The translations under genes were made by a program, and so were the position numbers. A DNA stretch of 64,000 nucleotides from contig RPFO01000213.1 of NCBI GenBank assembly GCA_009746045.1, forward strand, positions 914,302-978,301, read 5' to 3'. The DNA comes from Mesostigma viride. Taxonomy: Eukaryota; Streptophyta; Mesostigmatophyceae; Mesostigmatales; Mesostigmataceae. This document shows, in pieces, positions 19,001 to 26,923 of this stretch (positions are counted from its first letter, which is position 1; every line of letters starts with the position of its first letter). The notes under the pieces were generated by a model. That model did not search any database. It was not told where the DNA came from and worked only from the letters and a program-made list of their open reading frames with translations.

Positions 19001-22000
19001 TTACTTATCGCCCCCGGAAAGAAACTGGGCGATTTCATCCATGGAAAGACCAGATAGGGAGCCGAGAGAAAAATCCCTCTCATCGCCCCACCACGATGGC
19101 CTGTATCGATCAAGAAAAGAATGCATTTCCACCTTCGAAATTTCCAAGTAACCACCGCAGCGGTTGTTGCGCTTTGCTACCTTCGCAGAAATTCCCAGAG
19201 TTGGGCTAACCAATCTGTTAATAAGCCCGCTGCATTGAGCGAACGACAGGCTACCAGCATCACCTGCTCTCCTCTGGTATCCAAAAATTGCGCGCATGAA
19301 CCAGGCCTTGTCGGCAATTTCCCTATCAATTTTGTTTCCTAAGGCTAACGTCTCCTCGCGAGACAACTTCATTGCGAGATTGGACGGATCAGCCGTCGTG
19401 ATGAAGTCGATGATGGGCGTGCCTTCTAGTAGCTTGAGGGTAATAGCCAGAGACTGTGCGAGCCCAAAACGGGAGTACGTCTTCAGATCAAATAGCGACT
19501 CCGACTTTTGCAGGATCAACAGGTTGTCTCTGAAATGTTCCTTGGTTCCAAGCCCAGTTATTTTCGAGTATTGCCGGATGCCAGCATATGCCTTTCTACC
19601 CATCTCCTTGTCCAGGATTCGAGGAAGATCGTCGTCGAAACGGTCGAGTGGTATCATGTAGGACCGATGAGCCAGCTCGTACACCGTCTTGAGGCGCACT
19701 TCGTACGGTGTAAGCGGCACAGGTCCGCCGATTCTCCCCTCGAGATCCTTGTACGCTTCCTCGCTCAGAAGCACCACCTCCCTGTCCTTGTCTGGATCTT
19801 CTAGTACCGGAAGCGGAGGGGCGTCGATGTCCCCCAACTCCTCCACTGCCGACACCTCCACGCCGTAGTCCTCCGTCAGTATCTTGATGAGGTTTCCCTT
19901 GTAGTGGGACCGGGATACCGCTAGATCCTGCTGGTTTCTGCAGAAGAGGCGGAACTTGGGGCAGTCTCTGTCGTAGATGCGCGACTTGTCTGCTGCCCAG
20001 TCACACACCACGTCTGCGTTGTCAAAAAGTAGCTGGATGAGCGCGGTGTCTCCTGAGATCATGTTCTCGACGATCGTGTTGTAGTCCCTCGGAGGCCTGT
20101 CCAGAATCGAAGTAGTGTCTCGGTAGAAGATGACCATCTCTCCCTTGACTAGATGGCGAACCCTAAAAATTTGCTGGAGGGTTGTCGTGTAGCTCGCGTA
20201 GTTATCCCCGTTGATGAACATCCCCACCATGCTGTCGAATGTGTGCTCGGTGTAGGAGACTCCAACCGTGATCGTTGGGCTGAAAATCAGAAAGTCAAGG
20301 TCAGCCCACGCAGCATTCGCACCAACCTCCAGATCCTCTTTGCTTGTCAGGCTAGTGTAAAGGCGACCATTTTTTTTCTGCTCCGTGATTTTTTTAAATG
20401 CCTCGTACGCCATGGCGGCCTCTTTTTTTCCAGACATTGGGCAGAAGATCCTCTCCCCCGCCTCTATCCTCCTCTGACACTCAGTAACAAACCTGTCCAC
20501 GCAGACCTTTCGCCAGTTCTTTTCTGAGGTCACGTCCACCCATCGCAGAATCCTGTTGGTCGGGCGCCTGAAGGTGTTGCAATCAACCTCCATAGTGTCC
20601 TCCGCGCGATAGGCCGCTATGAACTCGTATACCTTTCGAGTAACGGTAGCGTCTAATGCGATGACGACCTTGGACGTCTCAATGAGCCTGATGAACTTCC
20701 TCAACACCTCGCGCTTGTAATCCACGTGGCGCTGTGAAATGGCGGTTAGGGTGTTATATATTTCGTCAAGGATGAGGAGATCGAACGGTTGGTCCGTGAC
20801 GCGCAAGATGCTGTTAAGAACGACCAGCACCCTGTCATCAGACATCATCCCCTTCGGACCGCTCAGGTAGTGACGAAAATTCGGGTCACTGGACAAGAGA
20901 TGGAACGCGTTGTCCTCCCACACAATCGTCCTCCCACCCTCGCCCAGAGACTTGTAGTTGCGATCCTCCTCCTTGGACAGGCTGATGTTAGCCACCATGC
21001 AGCACACGCGAATACCTGGATCCCTCCTCACCGCCTCGTTGACGAGTTCACGAATCCTCTCAGATTTACCTGTTCCGCAGTTTGACTGGACGAGGATGGT
21101 GCTCTTGTGCGGGCCTCCAAATAGCGCATCCCAGCTGAAAGGCTTGATTTTCTCGGACGAGTACGTGTGGGTGAACGGGACTTGGTCAGAGTCCAATCGC
21201 TTCAAGACAGGAGGTGCAATCTCCAGCTTCCGGTCGTTAGCAGACTTCCTGTAGCAGTCGTAGAACACCTGCCCACTCGGGTACTGGAGTGTGAATGGGC
21301 CGTTCTTCTCGTGGACCTTGCGGCAGATGAGGCAGACGTGGTTGTCGTTTTGCTGGTATTTCACCCTGATGAGCTTCACGTCCGGCGACATCTCGATGAA
21401 ACCACACTCGAGATAGTCACACTCGGGGGCCACCTTTTCCATCGCAGCAAGTGATGCCGAGATGTCGATGTCGTTTCCAGCAGCCTTCACCGTGCATCCG
21501 CGACGTCCGCGAACCCCTCTCCTTTTCAGCGATGCTGCCCAGTCTGGGGGCGCGCTCACCACCACCCCTCCAGCGACGTCGTCAGGCGAGTAGATGTTGA
21601 TCAGATGGTCGAAGAAATCACTCGAGGAACCGTCGCATGTGCGCAGAATTCCTAGCGGGTCGGTGTCTCCGAATTTGTGCATCCCAACGCAGCGGAAAAG
21701 ACTGTCTCTCCTGTAGACAGCCTCATCGATCACCGTGTCCATTTCGCCAAAGAAATCAGATGGGTGGCGGCATATTTCGTCGAATTGCTCTTGGCCGTTC
21801 ACCTTGAATTTTAGCAGCTCGTGTGCGTCCTCGTGAACAGGAGAGGAGCTGTCGAACGAAGCGCGCTTGATGAAGTCGGTGAGACCGCTGTACCAGTACA
21901 CCCTCGCGTCCAGGTCGGCTAGCACAAGCCCTCGCACGACGATGTGGAAAGACGACTTAAAAAAATCCTTCTTCATGCGTGAGGCTGTGCTGACCTCGTA

Positions 22001-22489
22001 TCGAAAACCGTCGATAGAGATTTTCAATACGTCGCGGCAGTAAGCGTCGTGGACGTTGCGAAAGTGGGTTGGGTAATCAATGCCCGTTAGCCGCTCGTCG
22101 TTAGGGTCGACTTTATCATCGATGTCGACGTACGCCCAAGAGGGGTCGTCTGGTTGAATGATTTCATCGAGCGTTCGGCGAACGGGGTGAGCAGCACATT
22201 CTGCGTAGATTCGCTGAAAGTCCGCAAGGTTGCTGTAGTGTGCATACTCGTTGGCGTCTTTCGTGTTGATACCACGCGCACATATGAAGCGATGGCCGAC
22301 GGCGGCTCCAGCAATCTTCGTGGCATCCTTCTTGTATCGCCATGGCGTGATGGGCGTGTTCATTTGCTCGTTGGGTGGTGGTGGGAGTTGAGCAAGCCAC
22401 GGGATATCCGAGTCCTTTATACTCCCACGGGATTTCGACAAGCTTCTAGAAGGTTCGACCGTGATGACGCGACACAGTACGGACGACAT
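19001..22489 (-). CDS. AEP primase fused to SF2 helicase (herpes origin-binding-protein-like)
   Basis: The 1162-residue protein combines DNA priming and unwinding for viral replication. The N-terminal archaeo-eukaryotic primase shows AYVDIDD (D122, D124), SFH (180-182) and VID (D255) followed by YRRDSLFRCVG. A zinc motif C386-x2-C389-x3-H393...C412, as in herpesvirus and giant-virus primases, follows. The helicase has Walker A SNCGTGKS (469-476), LLILDEIY (571-577) and QQIFRVRHL, the motif VI arginine pair. This primase plus UL9-type SF2 pairing is known from large DNA viruses and some PLVs. Upstream, TATTATA lies 4 nt before the ATG. It is intact. With the palindromic terminal arrays it suggests origin recognition at the ends. 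Confidence 0.88.
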   Translation of the reverse strand: MSSVLCRVITVEPSRSLSKSRGSIKDSDIPWLAQLPPPPNEQMNTPITPWRYKKDATKIAGAAVGHRFICARGINTKDANEYAHYSNLADFQRIYAECAAHPVRRTLDEIIQPDDPSWAYVDIDDKVDPNDERLTGIDYPTHFRNVHDAYCRDVLKISIDGFRYEVSTASRMKKDFFKSSFHIVVRGLVLADLDARVYWYSGLTDFIKRASFDSSSPVHEDAHELLKFKVNGQEQFDEICRHPSDFFGEMDTVIDEAVYRRDSLFRCVGMHKFGDTDPLGILRTCDGSSSDFFDHLINIYSPDDVAGGVVVSAPPDWAASLKRRGVRGRRGCTVKAAGNDIDISASLAAMEKVAPECDYLECGFIEMSPDVKLIRVKYQQNDNHVCLICRKVHEKNGPFTLQYPSGQVFYDCYRKSANDRKLEIAPPVLKRLDSDQVPFTHTYSSEKIKPFSWDALFGGPHKSTILVQSNCGTGKSERIRELVNEAVRRDPGIRVCCMVANISLSKEEDRNYKSLGEGGRTIVWEDNAFHLLSSDPNFRHYLSGPKGMMSDDRVLVVLNSILRVTDQPFDLLILDEIYNTLTAISQRHVDYKREVLRKFIRLIETSKVVIALDATVTRKVYEFIAAYRAEDTMEVDCNTFRRPTNRILRWVDVTSEKNWRKVCVDRFVTECQRRIEAGERIFCPMSGKKEAAMAYEAFKKITEQKKNGRLYTSLTSKEDLEVGANAAWADLDFLIFSPTITVGVSYTEHTFDSMVGMFINGDNYASYTTTLQQIFRVRHLVKGEMVIFYRDTTSILDRPPRDYNTIVENMISGDTALIQLLFDNADVVCDWAADKSRIYDRDCPKFRLFCRNQQDLAVSRSHYKGNLIKILTEDYGVEVSAVEELGDIDAPPLPVLEDPDKDREVVLLSEEAYKDLEGRIGGPVPLTPYEVRLKTVYELAHRSYMIPLDRFDDDLPRILDKEMGRKAYAGIRQYSKITGLGTKEHFRDNLLILQKSESLFDLKTYSRFGLAQSLAITLKLLEGTPIIDFITTADPSNLAMKLSREETLALGNKIDREIADKAWFMRAIFGYQRRAGDAGSLSFAQCSGLINRLVSPTLGISAKVAKRNNRCGGYLEISKVEMHSFLDRYRPSWWGDERDFSLGSLSGLSMDEIAQFLSGGDK

Positions 22490-22723
22490 GATGTATAATA
22501 TTCGTTCAGAAAAAAAAATCTGACCTGATAAATTAAAATTTCTGTTTGACCAAAACTACCAAAACTTTAAATTTGGAAACTGTCATAAAACATTAAAACA
22601 TCGACCCTTGAGTGAAATTTTCGTGTGGAATTTTATTATCAATTTATTTTATGCTGTTTGGTTATTTTTTCTGTTGTGGTTCAAGCACCGGGATAACTGC
22701 CTCCCACGGGAAAATCTAGGCAG
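22490..22723. other. AT-rich intergenic region between primase-helicase and recombinase
   Basis: AT-rich 234 bp with A-runs. It contains the TATTATACATC motif just before the primase-helicase ATG (minus strand), taken as that gene's promoter. Confidence 0.45.
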
Positions 22724-23992
22724 TTACTGGTTCTTCCTTGGCCTCAACCGACGGCCGCTAGTCTCGCCGGCTGTCGACGGAGATTCCTCCGCCTTCCGCT
22801 CGTACACGACTGCTGTCATGATGTCGTGCCCCATCAGGTCAGCCCCCCACTTTCGCTTCTTCCAGGGGGCCCCTTTGAGGAAACGCGTGATGTACGCCTG
22901 CCTTGTGGCGACGATTCCGTGGTAGATGCGATTGTACTTCGCCGCAAAGGAACCGTGATCCATGGGTTTGCCGGGCTCTTTTGGGTCCTCGAACACGTAA
23001 GCTTGGTGAGATCGTGCCTGCAACGCGTTAATCAGCTTCGAGTATCCATCTGGGATCTTGTAGTTGTAGGTGCCGTAAGTCTTGGCCGTCTTGAAATCGC
23101 TGATGATCATGCGGTGTTCGCCAACGATGTACCCGTTCTCGTGATTTTTGAGCTCGTCAACAGACTGAACGATCCGCATCTTGTAGTGGTCATACCTGGT
23201 CGGTGGCAACTTCTCGCCAGACAGGTAAATAAGACCCATCAAAGCGGAATCGGACTTCGGATCCTTCTCGTACTCAGCTTTGGCGATCTTCTGGAGCTGC
23301 CCATAGGTGTACTTCAGCGACTCGTTATCAGCTCTCTCGAACCTCCGGTCCAGGTCCCCGACCTTCAGCGCGGTGACCTGGGCAGTGTACGCTTGCGTCA
23401 CTTGACTTGGGAGTCTCTTCTCTGCGGGCATCATGCGATCCACCCCGTTGATGACGCCGAGCAAGTTTTTTTCGTTCTCTCTCCACGAATCTTCTTTCGA
23501 GTGCTTGGTCTTGCGTCTAGGTTCCGAGATCTCGTGGACGACACGTAGAACTCGATCAACGTCAGCGAGGCAGTCGACAGACTCGTCATGCGCGCATCCC
23601 ATTTTGTCGAGAAAAACTCGCAGCCTGCCGATGTATCCCTTCGCAGTCTTGCGAGTTGCTCCTCGCGTCTTTGCTGACGTGCCAGGCTCGTGGTGCTCAG
23701 GTCGTGCTTCCGCTGCGGCGTCGGCCTCGTTAAATGTCCAATATCGTCCGCTGCCAGTGTGGGACGGTCGATCCTCGTTGGCGACTGGTGTCGGTGACGG
23801 TGGCGACCTTGCGGTAAGGCCGATTTTGTCCGCGCACTCTGGGTGGCTGGAGATCCATCTATCGCTTGGATTCCAGACGCCCTTCTTCACTTTCGACTTC
23901 GCGCTAATGCAGTTTGTCTGGTCTCTCGCGATCGACCGCCTCTTCGCCTGTGCTCGGCGCCACTGCTCGCGCCTCTCCTTTTGGTCCGTCAT
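22724..23992 (-). CDS. Tyrosine recombinase (integrase)
   Basis: The C-terminal catalytic domain has the tyrosine-recombinase order: Arg in PPTRYDHYK (about residue 266 from the chosen start), Lys in DFKTAKTYG, Arg in ATRQAYITR (about 364), His in MGHD (389) and the nucleophile Tyr in AVVYER (397). The middle helical region (RKTAKGYIGRLRVFLDKMG) fits a core-binding domain. Such recombinases integrate many PLVs and virophages. The open frame extends upstream to 24235, but it has no ATG promoter context there; I chose the ATG at 23992 (MTDQKERREQW), which has TATAAAA about 36 nt upstream. It overlaps the neighbouring 148-residue ORF by 89 bp. Confidence 0.85.
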   Translation of the reverse strand: MTDQKERREQWRRAQAKRRSIARDQTNCISAKSKVKKGVWNPSDRWISSHPECADKIGLTARSPPSPTPVANEDRPSHTGSGRYWTFNEADAAAEARPEHHEPGTSAKTRGATRKTAKGYIGRLRVFLDKMGCAHDESVDCLADVDRVLRVVHEISEPRRKTKHSKEDSWRENEKNLLGVINGVDRMMPAEKRLPSQVTQAYTAQVTALKVGDLDRRFERADNESLKYTYGQLQKIAKAEYEKDPKSDSALMGLIYLSGEKLPPTRYDHYKMRIVQSVDELKNHENGYIVGEHRMIISDFKTAKTYGTYNYKIPDGYSKLINALQARSHQAYVFEDPKEPGKPMDHGSFAAKYNRIYHGIVATRQAYITRFLKGAPWKKRKWGADLMGHDIMTAVVYERKAEESPSTAGETSGRRLRPRKNQ

Positions 23993-24350
23993 CTGATGAA
24001 TGAAGCAGAGAAATTTTTTTCGACGGCCTTTTATACCCGACGGGGTGGATCCTAGGCCGTCCTCGAGGCCTTTTCGGTTCGTGTCGTTTTTCTGTTTTCG
24101 AGGGAGATCGGCCACGTGGACGCCTCCGCGACCCGACAAGTCCCAAAAACATGAGACGTGTCTCGGGTCGTAGTTTGTGACACGTCGACGGGATGACGTC
24201 ATTGAAGCCAGCTTCTCGAAGAACTCGTTCGACACGTTCTAGAGTCTTCTGTCCGAGACGCGAGCCTGAACAATATCGAAGCAGCGCCTGAGTGTCTAGG
24301 ACGTACTCCTTCTCGGCGCCAGTGTATCGCTTCTTGGACGGAGAATCCAT
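23904..24350 (-). CDS. AT-hook protein, function unknown
   Basis: 148 residues with a strongly basic middle containing KRPRGRPRIHP, a textbook AT-hook (core R-G-R-P), so binding to AT-rich minor grooves is likely. The N-terminal 70 residues are predicted helical by eye. TTATATATAGT lies directly before the ATG, the same promoter type as the other viral genes, which argues that the start is real. Its last 89 bp overlap the recombinase start in another frame; the two could be one product joined by a frame change, since the recombinase frame is also open upstream. Packaging or replication roles are speculative. Confidence 0.6.
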   Translation of the reverse strand: MDSPSKKRYTGAEKEYVLDTQALLRYCSGSRLGQKTLERVERVLREAGFNDVIPSTCHKLRPETRLMFLGLVGSRRRPRGRSPSKTEKRHEPKRPRGRPRIHPVGYKRPSKKISLLHSSDDGPKGEARAVAPSTGEEAVDRERPDKLH

Positions 24351-24374
24351 ACTATATATAAGTGGAAGAGAAAA

Positions 24375-25253
24375 TTATTTTATTGACAGGAAAATATTGA
24401 AGTTCTTGCGAAACACCTTTTTTGGGTCGCGCTGGTCAAAATCGATCGCGAAAAAGCTGTGAGGATCGTCCTTGACGGCGTGATCCCACAATGCGATGAA
24501 TTCGTCTGGGTTTATGGCCCCGGCGCTTTCCTCGGCAATCTGGCGTGCTGCTCGGTGGTCCTTGGTCCGAAACAGAGCGAGAAAAGATATATTGGCGCGA
24601 ACTGCTCTCGGGACTCCACCGCTTGTGTATGCTTGTGTGAGGAAAACCATGCTCGTGAGGAAGTGTCGATGCTTGAACGAGAATGCTGCGACTGCGTTTT
24701 TGCTAGAGCTCTGGTACAAAGCACTCCCTTGCATGTCGTCTATAATGATGAGCGAACTAGGAGGGCCGTGCTCGAATCTCGTCACAGGTTTCTCCCAGTT
24801 CATAGCATCAAGACGAAGGTACATGGAGAGATCCATGAGCTCTTCGTTTTTCTTTCCGTGGACGTATTCACGCTGGAAAGTTTCCCACACTTTGAGATCA
24901 TCCTTGTACTTTTCATATTCGTGAAGATCCGCCTTGATGTGGTCCACCATCTCCTCGAATGCCTGGTTTGAGTAGACTTCCATCGTCATCACGGGCTCTG
25001 GGAGCTCTTTGTATTTCGGTTCGGTGTGGGCGGACCCACTAATGAGGTAAAGCTTGTCGAATGAATTGTGTGAAAAGTATGACTTTGCCATGTTCACCGC
25101 TGCAGTTGTTTTGCCAGAACGCCTCGCCCCACAAAAATTGGCGAGAAAGTGTAGACTGGGCATGTTAGGCGGCCCGGGTCGTACTGGAGCATACCTCTGT
25201 TTGATGTCCTTGTTATCCAATGAAGGAATTCGTCGCTCTACTATGACGGCCAT
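24375..25253 (-). CDS. Packaging ATPase, A32/FtsK-HerA type
   Basis: The 292-residue protein has Walker A GARRSGKT (42-49) and Walker B LIIIDDMQ (168-175), followed by FLTSMVFLTQAY, the sensor-like strand with glutamine typical of the viral A32 family. It pumps the genome into the capsid and is one of the four hallmark genes of PLVs, virophages and nucleocytoplasmic viruses. GATTATAA abuts the ATG. It ends 24 bp before the AT-hook gene and begins 18 bp after the coiled-coil gene, all leftward. Length and motifs are normal and the gene is intact. Confidence 0.92.
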   Translation of the reverse strand: MAVIVERRIPSLDNKDIKQRYAPVRPGPPNMPSLHFLANFCGARRSGKTTAAVNMAKSYFSHNSFDKLYLISGSAHTEPKYKELPEPVMTMEVYSNQAFEEMVDHIKADLHEYEKYKDDLKVWETFQREYVHGKKNEELMDLSMYLRLDAMNWEKPVTRFEHGPPSSLIIIDDMQGSALYQSSSKNAVAAFSFKHRHFLTSMVFLTQAYTSGGVPRAVRANISFLALFRTKDHRAARQIAEESAGAINPDEFIALWDHAVKDDPHSFFAIDFDQRDPKKVFRKNFNIFLSIK

Positions 25254-25271
25254 TTATAATCAAAAGACATA

Positions 25272-25793
25272 TTATTCATCCAGAGAAGCAAGAAGAGACG
25301 CGCGAATAGCGGCCATCCGCATCTCGTACGGCGTCATCGGTGGAGGCGGGGGAGGCGGGGGTAGTTGCCTGGTTTTAATAGGAGGTGGCGGCGAATCTGG
25401 CTCGGGCTCTTTTGGTTTTCTGCCTCGTCTAGGTTTTGGCGTGTCGGCAGGCGTGGATGCTACCGATTCTTCGGCGAGTAGACGTTCGATACGCGAGCGA
25501 TTGCGCGCTTCCTGGAGCTCAAGCTCAACGAGCCGCTGTCGCTGCAACTCTAGCTCTTTTTGCAGGACCTTGCGTTTTGTGATCTCAGCTTCTCTCTCCT
25601 CCGCTCGTTTTTTATCCCTCTCTGCCTTTGCGCGCTGCTGATATACCCTCATTTTGTCGCGGAGTGCTTTTTTCTGCTCGACTGAAAGGGGCTGCCCCTT
25701 TTTGATGGATTTCACCAGATCAACCTCTTCGTGTGCCTCGGAGAAAGTCTCGTCCCTGCAGCTCGTGGGGGTCTCGGAAGCTTCAGAAGCCAT
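25272..25793 (-). CDS. Coiled-coil protein, function unknown
   Basis: Not recognised. Residues about 40-110 are a charged Glu/Lys/Arg/Gln-rich helix (for example EEREAEITKRKVLQKELE), a probable coiled coil. It is followed by an AT-hook-like PKPRRGRKPKEP and a proline stretch (PPPPPPPP), then a helical C-terminus MTPYEMRMAAIRASLLASL. It is the first gene of the leftward block and diverges from the fibre-like gene across 27 bp. A structural or DNA-bridging role is possible, but nothing in the sequence decides this. Confidence 0.7.
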   Translation of the reverse strand: MASEASETPTSCRDETFSEAHEEVDLVKSIKKGQPLSVEQKKALRDKMRVYQQRAKAERDKKRAEEREAEITKRKVLQKELELQRQRLVELELQEARNRSRIERLLAEESVASTPADTPKPRRGRKPKEPEPDSPPPPIKTRQLPPPPPPPPMTPYEMRMAAIRASLLASLDE

Positions 25794-25820
25794 TATTCTT
25801 ATCTGTTAGATAATTATATA
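25794..25820. promoter_or_regulatory. 27-bp divergent promoter of the two PLV gene blocks
   Basis: The ATGs of the coiled-coil gene (minus) and the fibre-like gene (plus) are separated by 27 bp only. The interval contains the perfect inverted repeat TTATCTGTTAGATAA (25799-25813) and AATTATATA adjoining the plus-strand ATG; on the minus side GATAAGAATA adjoins the ATG. Confidence 0.7.
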
Positions 25821-26921
25821 ATGGTCGTGGTCGGTGGGAATGCGGCAAATTACAACCTTAGCACTGGACTTGAAGACGATGATGTGGACGAACAGCTTGT
25901 GGACATTGAGAGCGATATCCAAGCCCTCCAGCTGCAGGTCCATCCCTTCGACAGGCACGTAACCGTCAACGGAGTCCGCTATGTGTACCCAAGTGCCCCT
26001 ACGCGGGTGAGACTGGGCGACAACTACAGCGAGTGGACCGTGGTTACGACGGGAGAGTCAAGCGGGATATTAGAGGTCGACGGGGGCATTGTCGCAGATT
26101 GGATCAGAATTTCGTCTCTTCGACTGCTCGACCAATATGCGACAGTTTCTGAGATTGTAGCGGACCGAATATTGACTCGTGATCAAATCGACTGGCTGTT
26201 TGATAGATACGATGTTGGATACACCACGTTGTCAAACCCTAACGCGATGTTTACCATCCAATACGAAGACGGCACCTTATCTGCTCCTGGAACTTCGTTC
26301 ACTGTCACGAACAACCAGGATATCCGCATTCTTCTTCCCTACACGGTCACGGGAGGAGAAAGTGCTGGAAAATGCACGTACCAGGTGCAAGTTCTTGGAG
26401 CTTTGGATCCAATCGATGCAAGCCAGACTGTAGACGGTCCTCACATGGACGAAATCCATTTTGGAATCAACGGTCATGCATACTTTGGTAAACTGATGAG
26501 TTTCTCCCAAGTCGGGTTCGCGACGACTAGGGACTTGAATAGGATGCAGCGACTCTCTAACAGTCTCCACATAACGCGCACGTACGTCCCTCTGACGGCC
26601 TGGGACATTGGGCGGATTGATCAGGTGAACGAGACATTTTGGGAGAGTTCAACTCCTCACAAATCCTGGGTCTTGGTAGGCGATGGGGCGATACCGGCTG
26701 TCAGATTAGGCATTCAGAACACGACACCGTCAGCCTATCAAAGGAAGCTCCCCATCACTTGGAAGGTTGACGAGGTCTCTCTGACTAGTCCAAACGGCGG
26801 GATTCAACTGGATGAAGACGGGGGGCTGCGAGGGGAGGACGCCGTGACCTGCGCGTTGACTTCGGCGGACAGCGGGAAATACCTGTCGGCTGATGTGACA
26901 ATATACGACGACGGGACATAA
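25821..26921 (+). CDS. Fibre-like virion protein, N-terminal part (frame-broken)
   Basis: This 366-residue frame starts at an ATG directly after TAATTATATA; the longer open frame upstream lies in the opposite gene and is rejected. The protein is beta-rich with alternating hydrophobic residues and no enzyme motif. Residues about 70-130 (SILEVDGG-like turn, SEIVADRILT) and later LHITRTYVPLTAWD resemble fibre or base proteins of other viruses only in general texture. The stop at 26919 is followed at once by an open frame shifted by one base, beginning about 26924, which continues to 29053. The break sits at a GGG run, so a one-base indel is likely. Attachment role is inferred. Confidence 0.65.
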   Translation: MVVVGGNAANYNLSTGLEDDDVDEQLVDIESDIQALQLQVHPFDRHVTVNGVRYVYPSAPTRVRLGDNYSEWTVVTTGESSGILEVDGGIVADWIRISSLRLLDQYATVSEIVADRILTRDQIDWLFDRYDVGYTTLSNPNAMFTIQYEDGTLSAPGTSFTVTNNQDIRILLPYTVTGGESAGKCTYQVQVLGALDPIDASQTVDGPHMDEIHFGINGHAYFGKLMSFSQVGFATTRDLNRMQRLSNSLHITRTYVPLTAWDIGRIDQVNETFWESSTPHKSWVLVGDGAIPAVRLGIQNTTPSAYQRKLPITWKVDEVSLTSPNGGIQLDEDGGLRGEDAVTCALTSADSGKYLSADVTIYDDGT

Positions 26922-26923
26922 CG

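Noticed and set aside
24233-24235. Recombinase start at 24235
   Set aside because: The codon there is GTG, inside the AT-hook gene, and lacks a promoter motif; ATG at 23992 has a TATA box.
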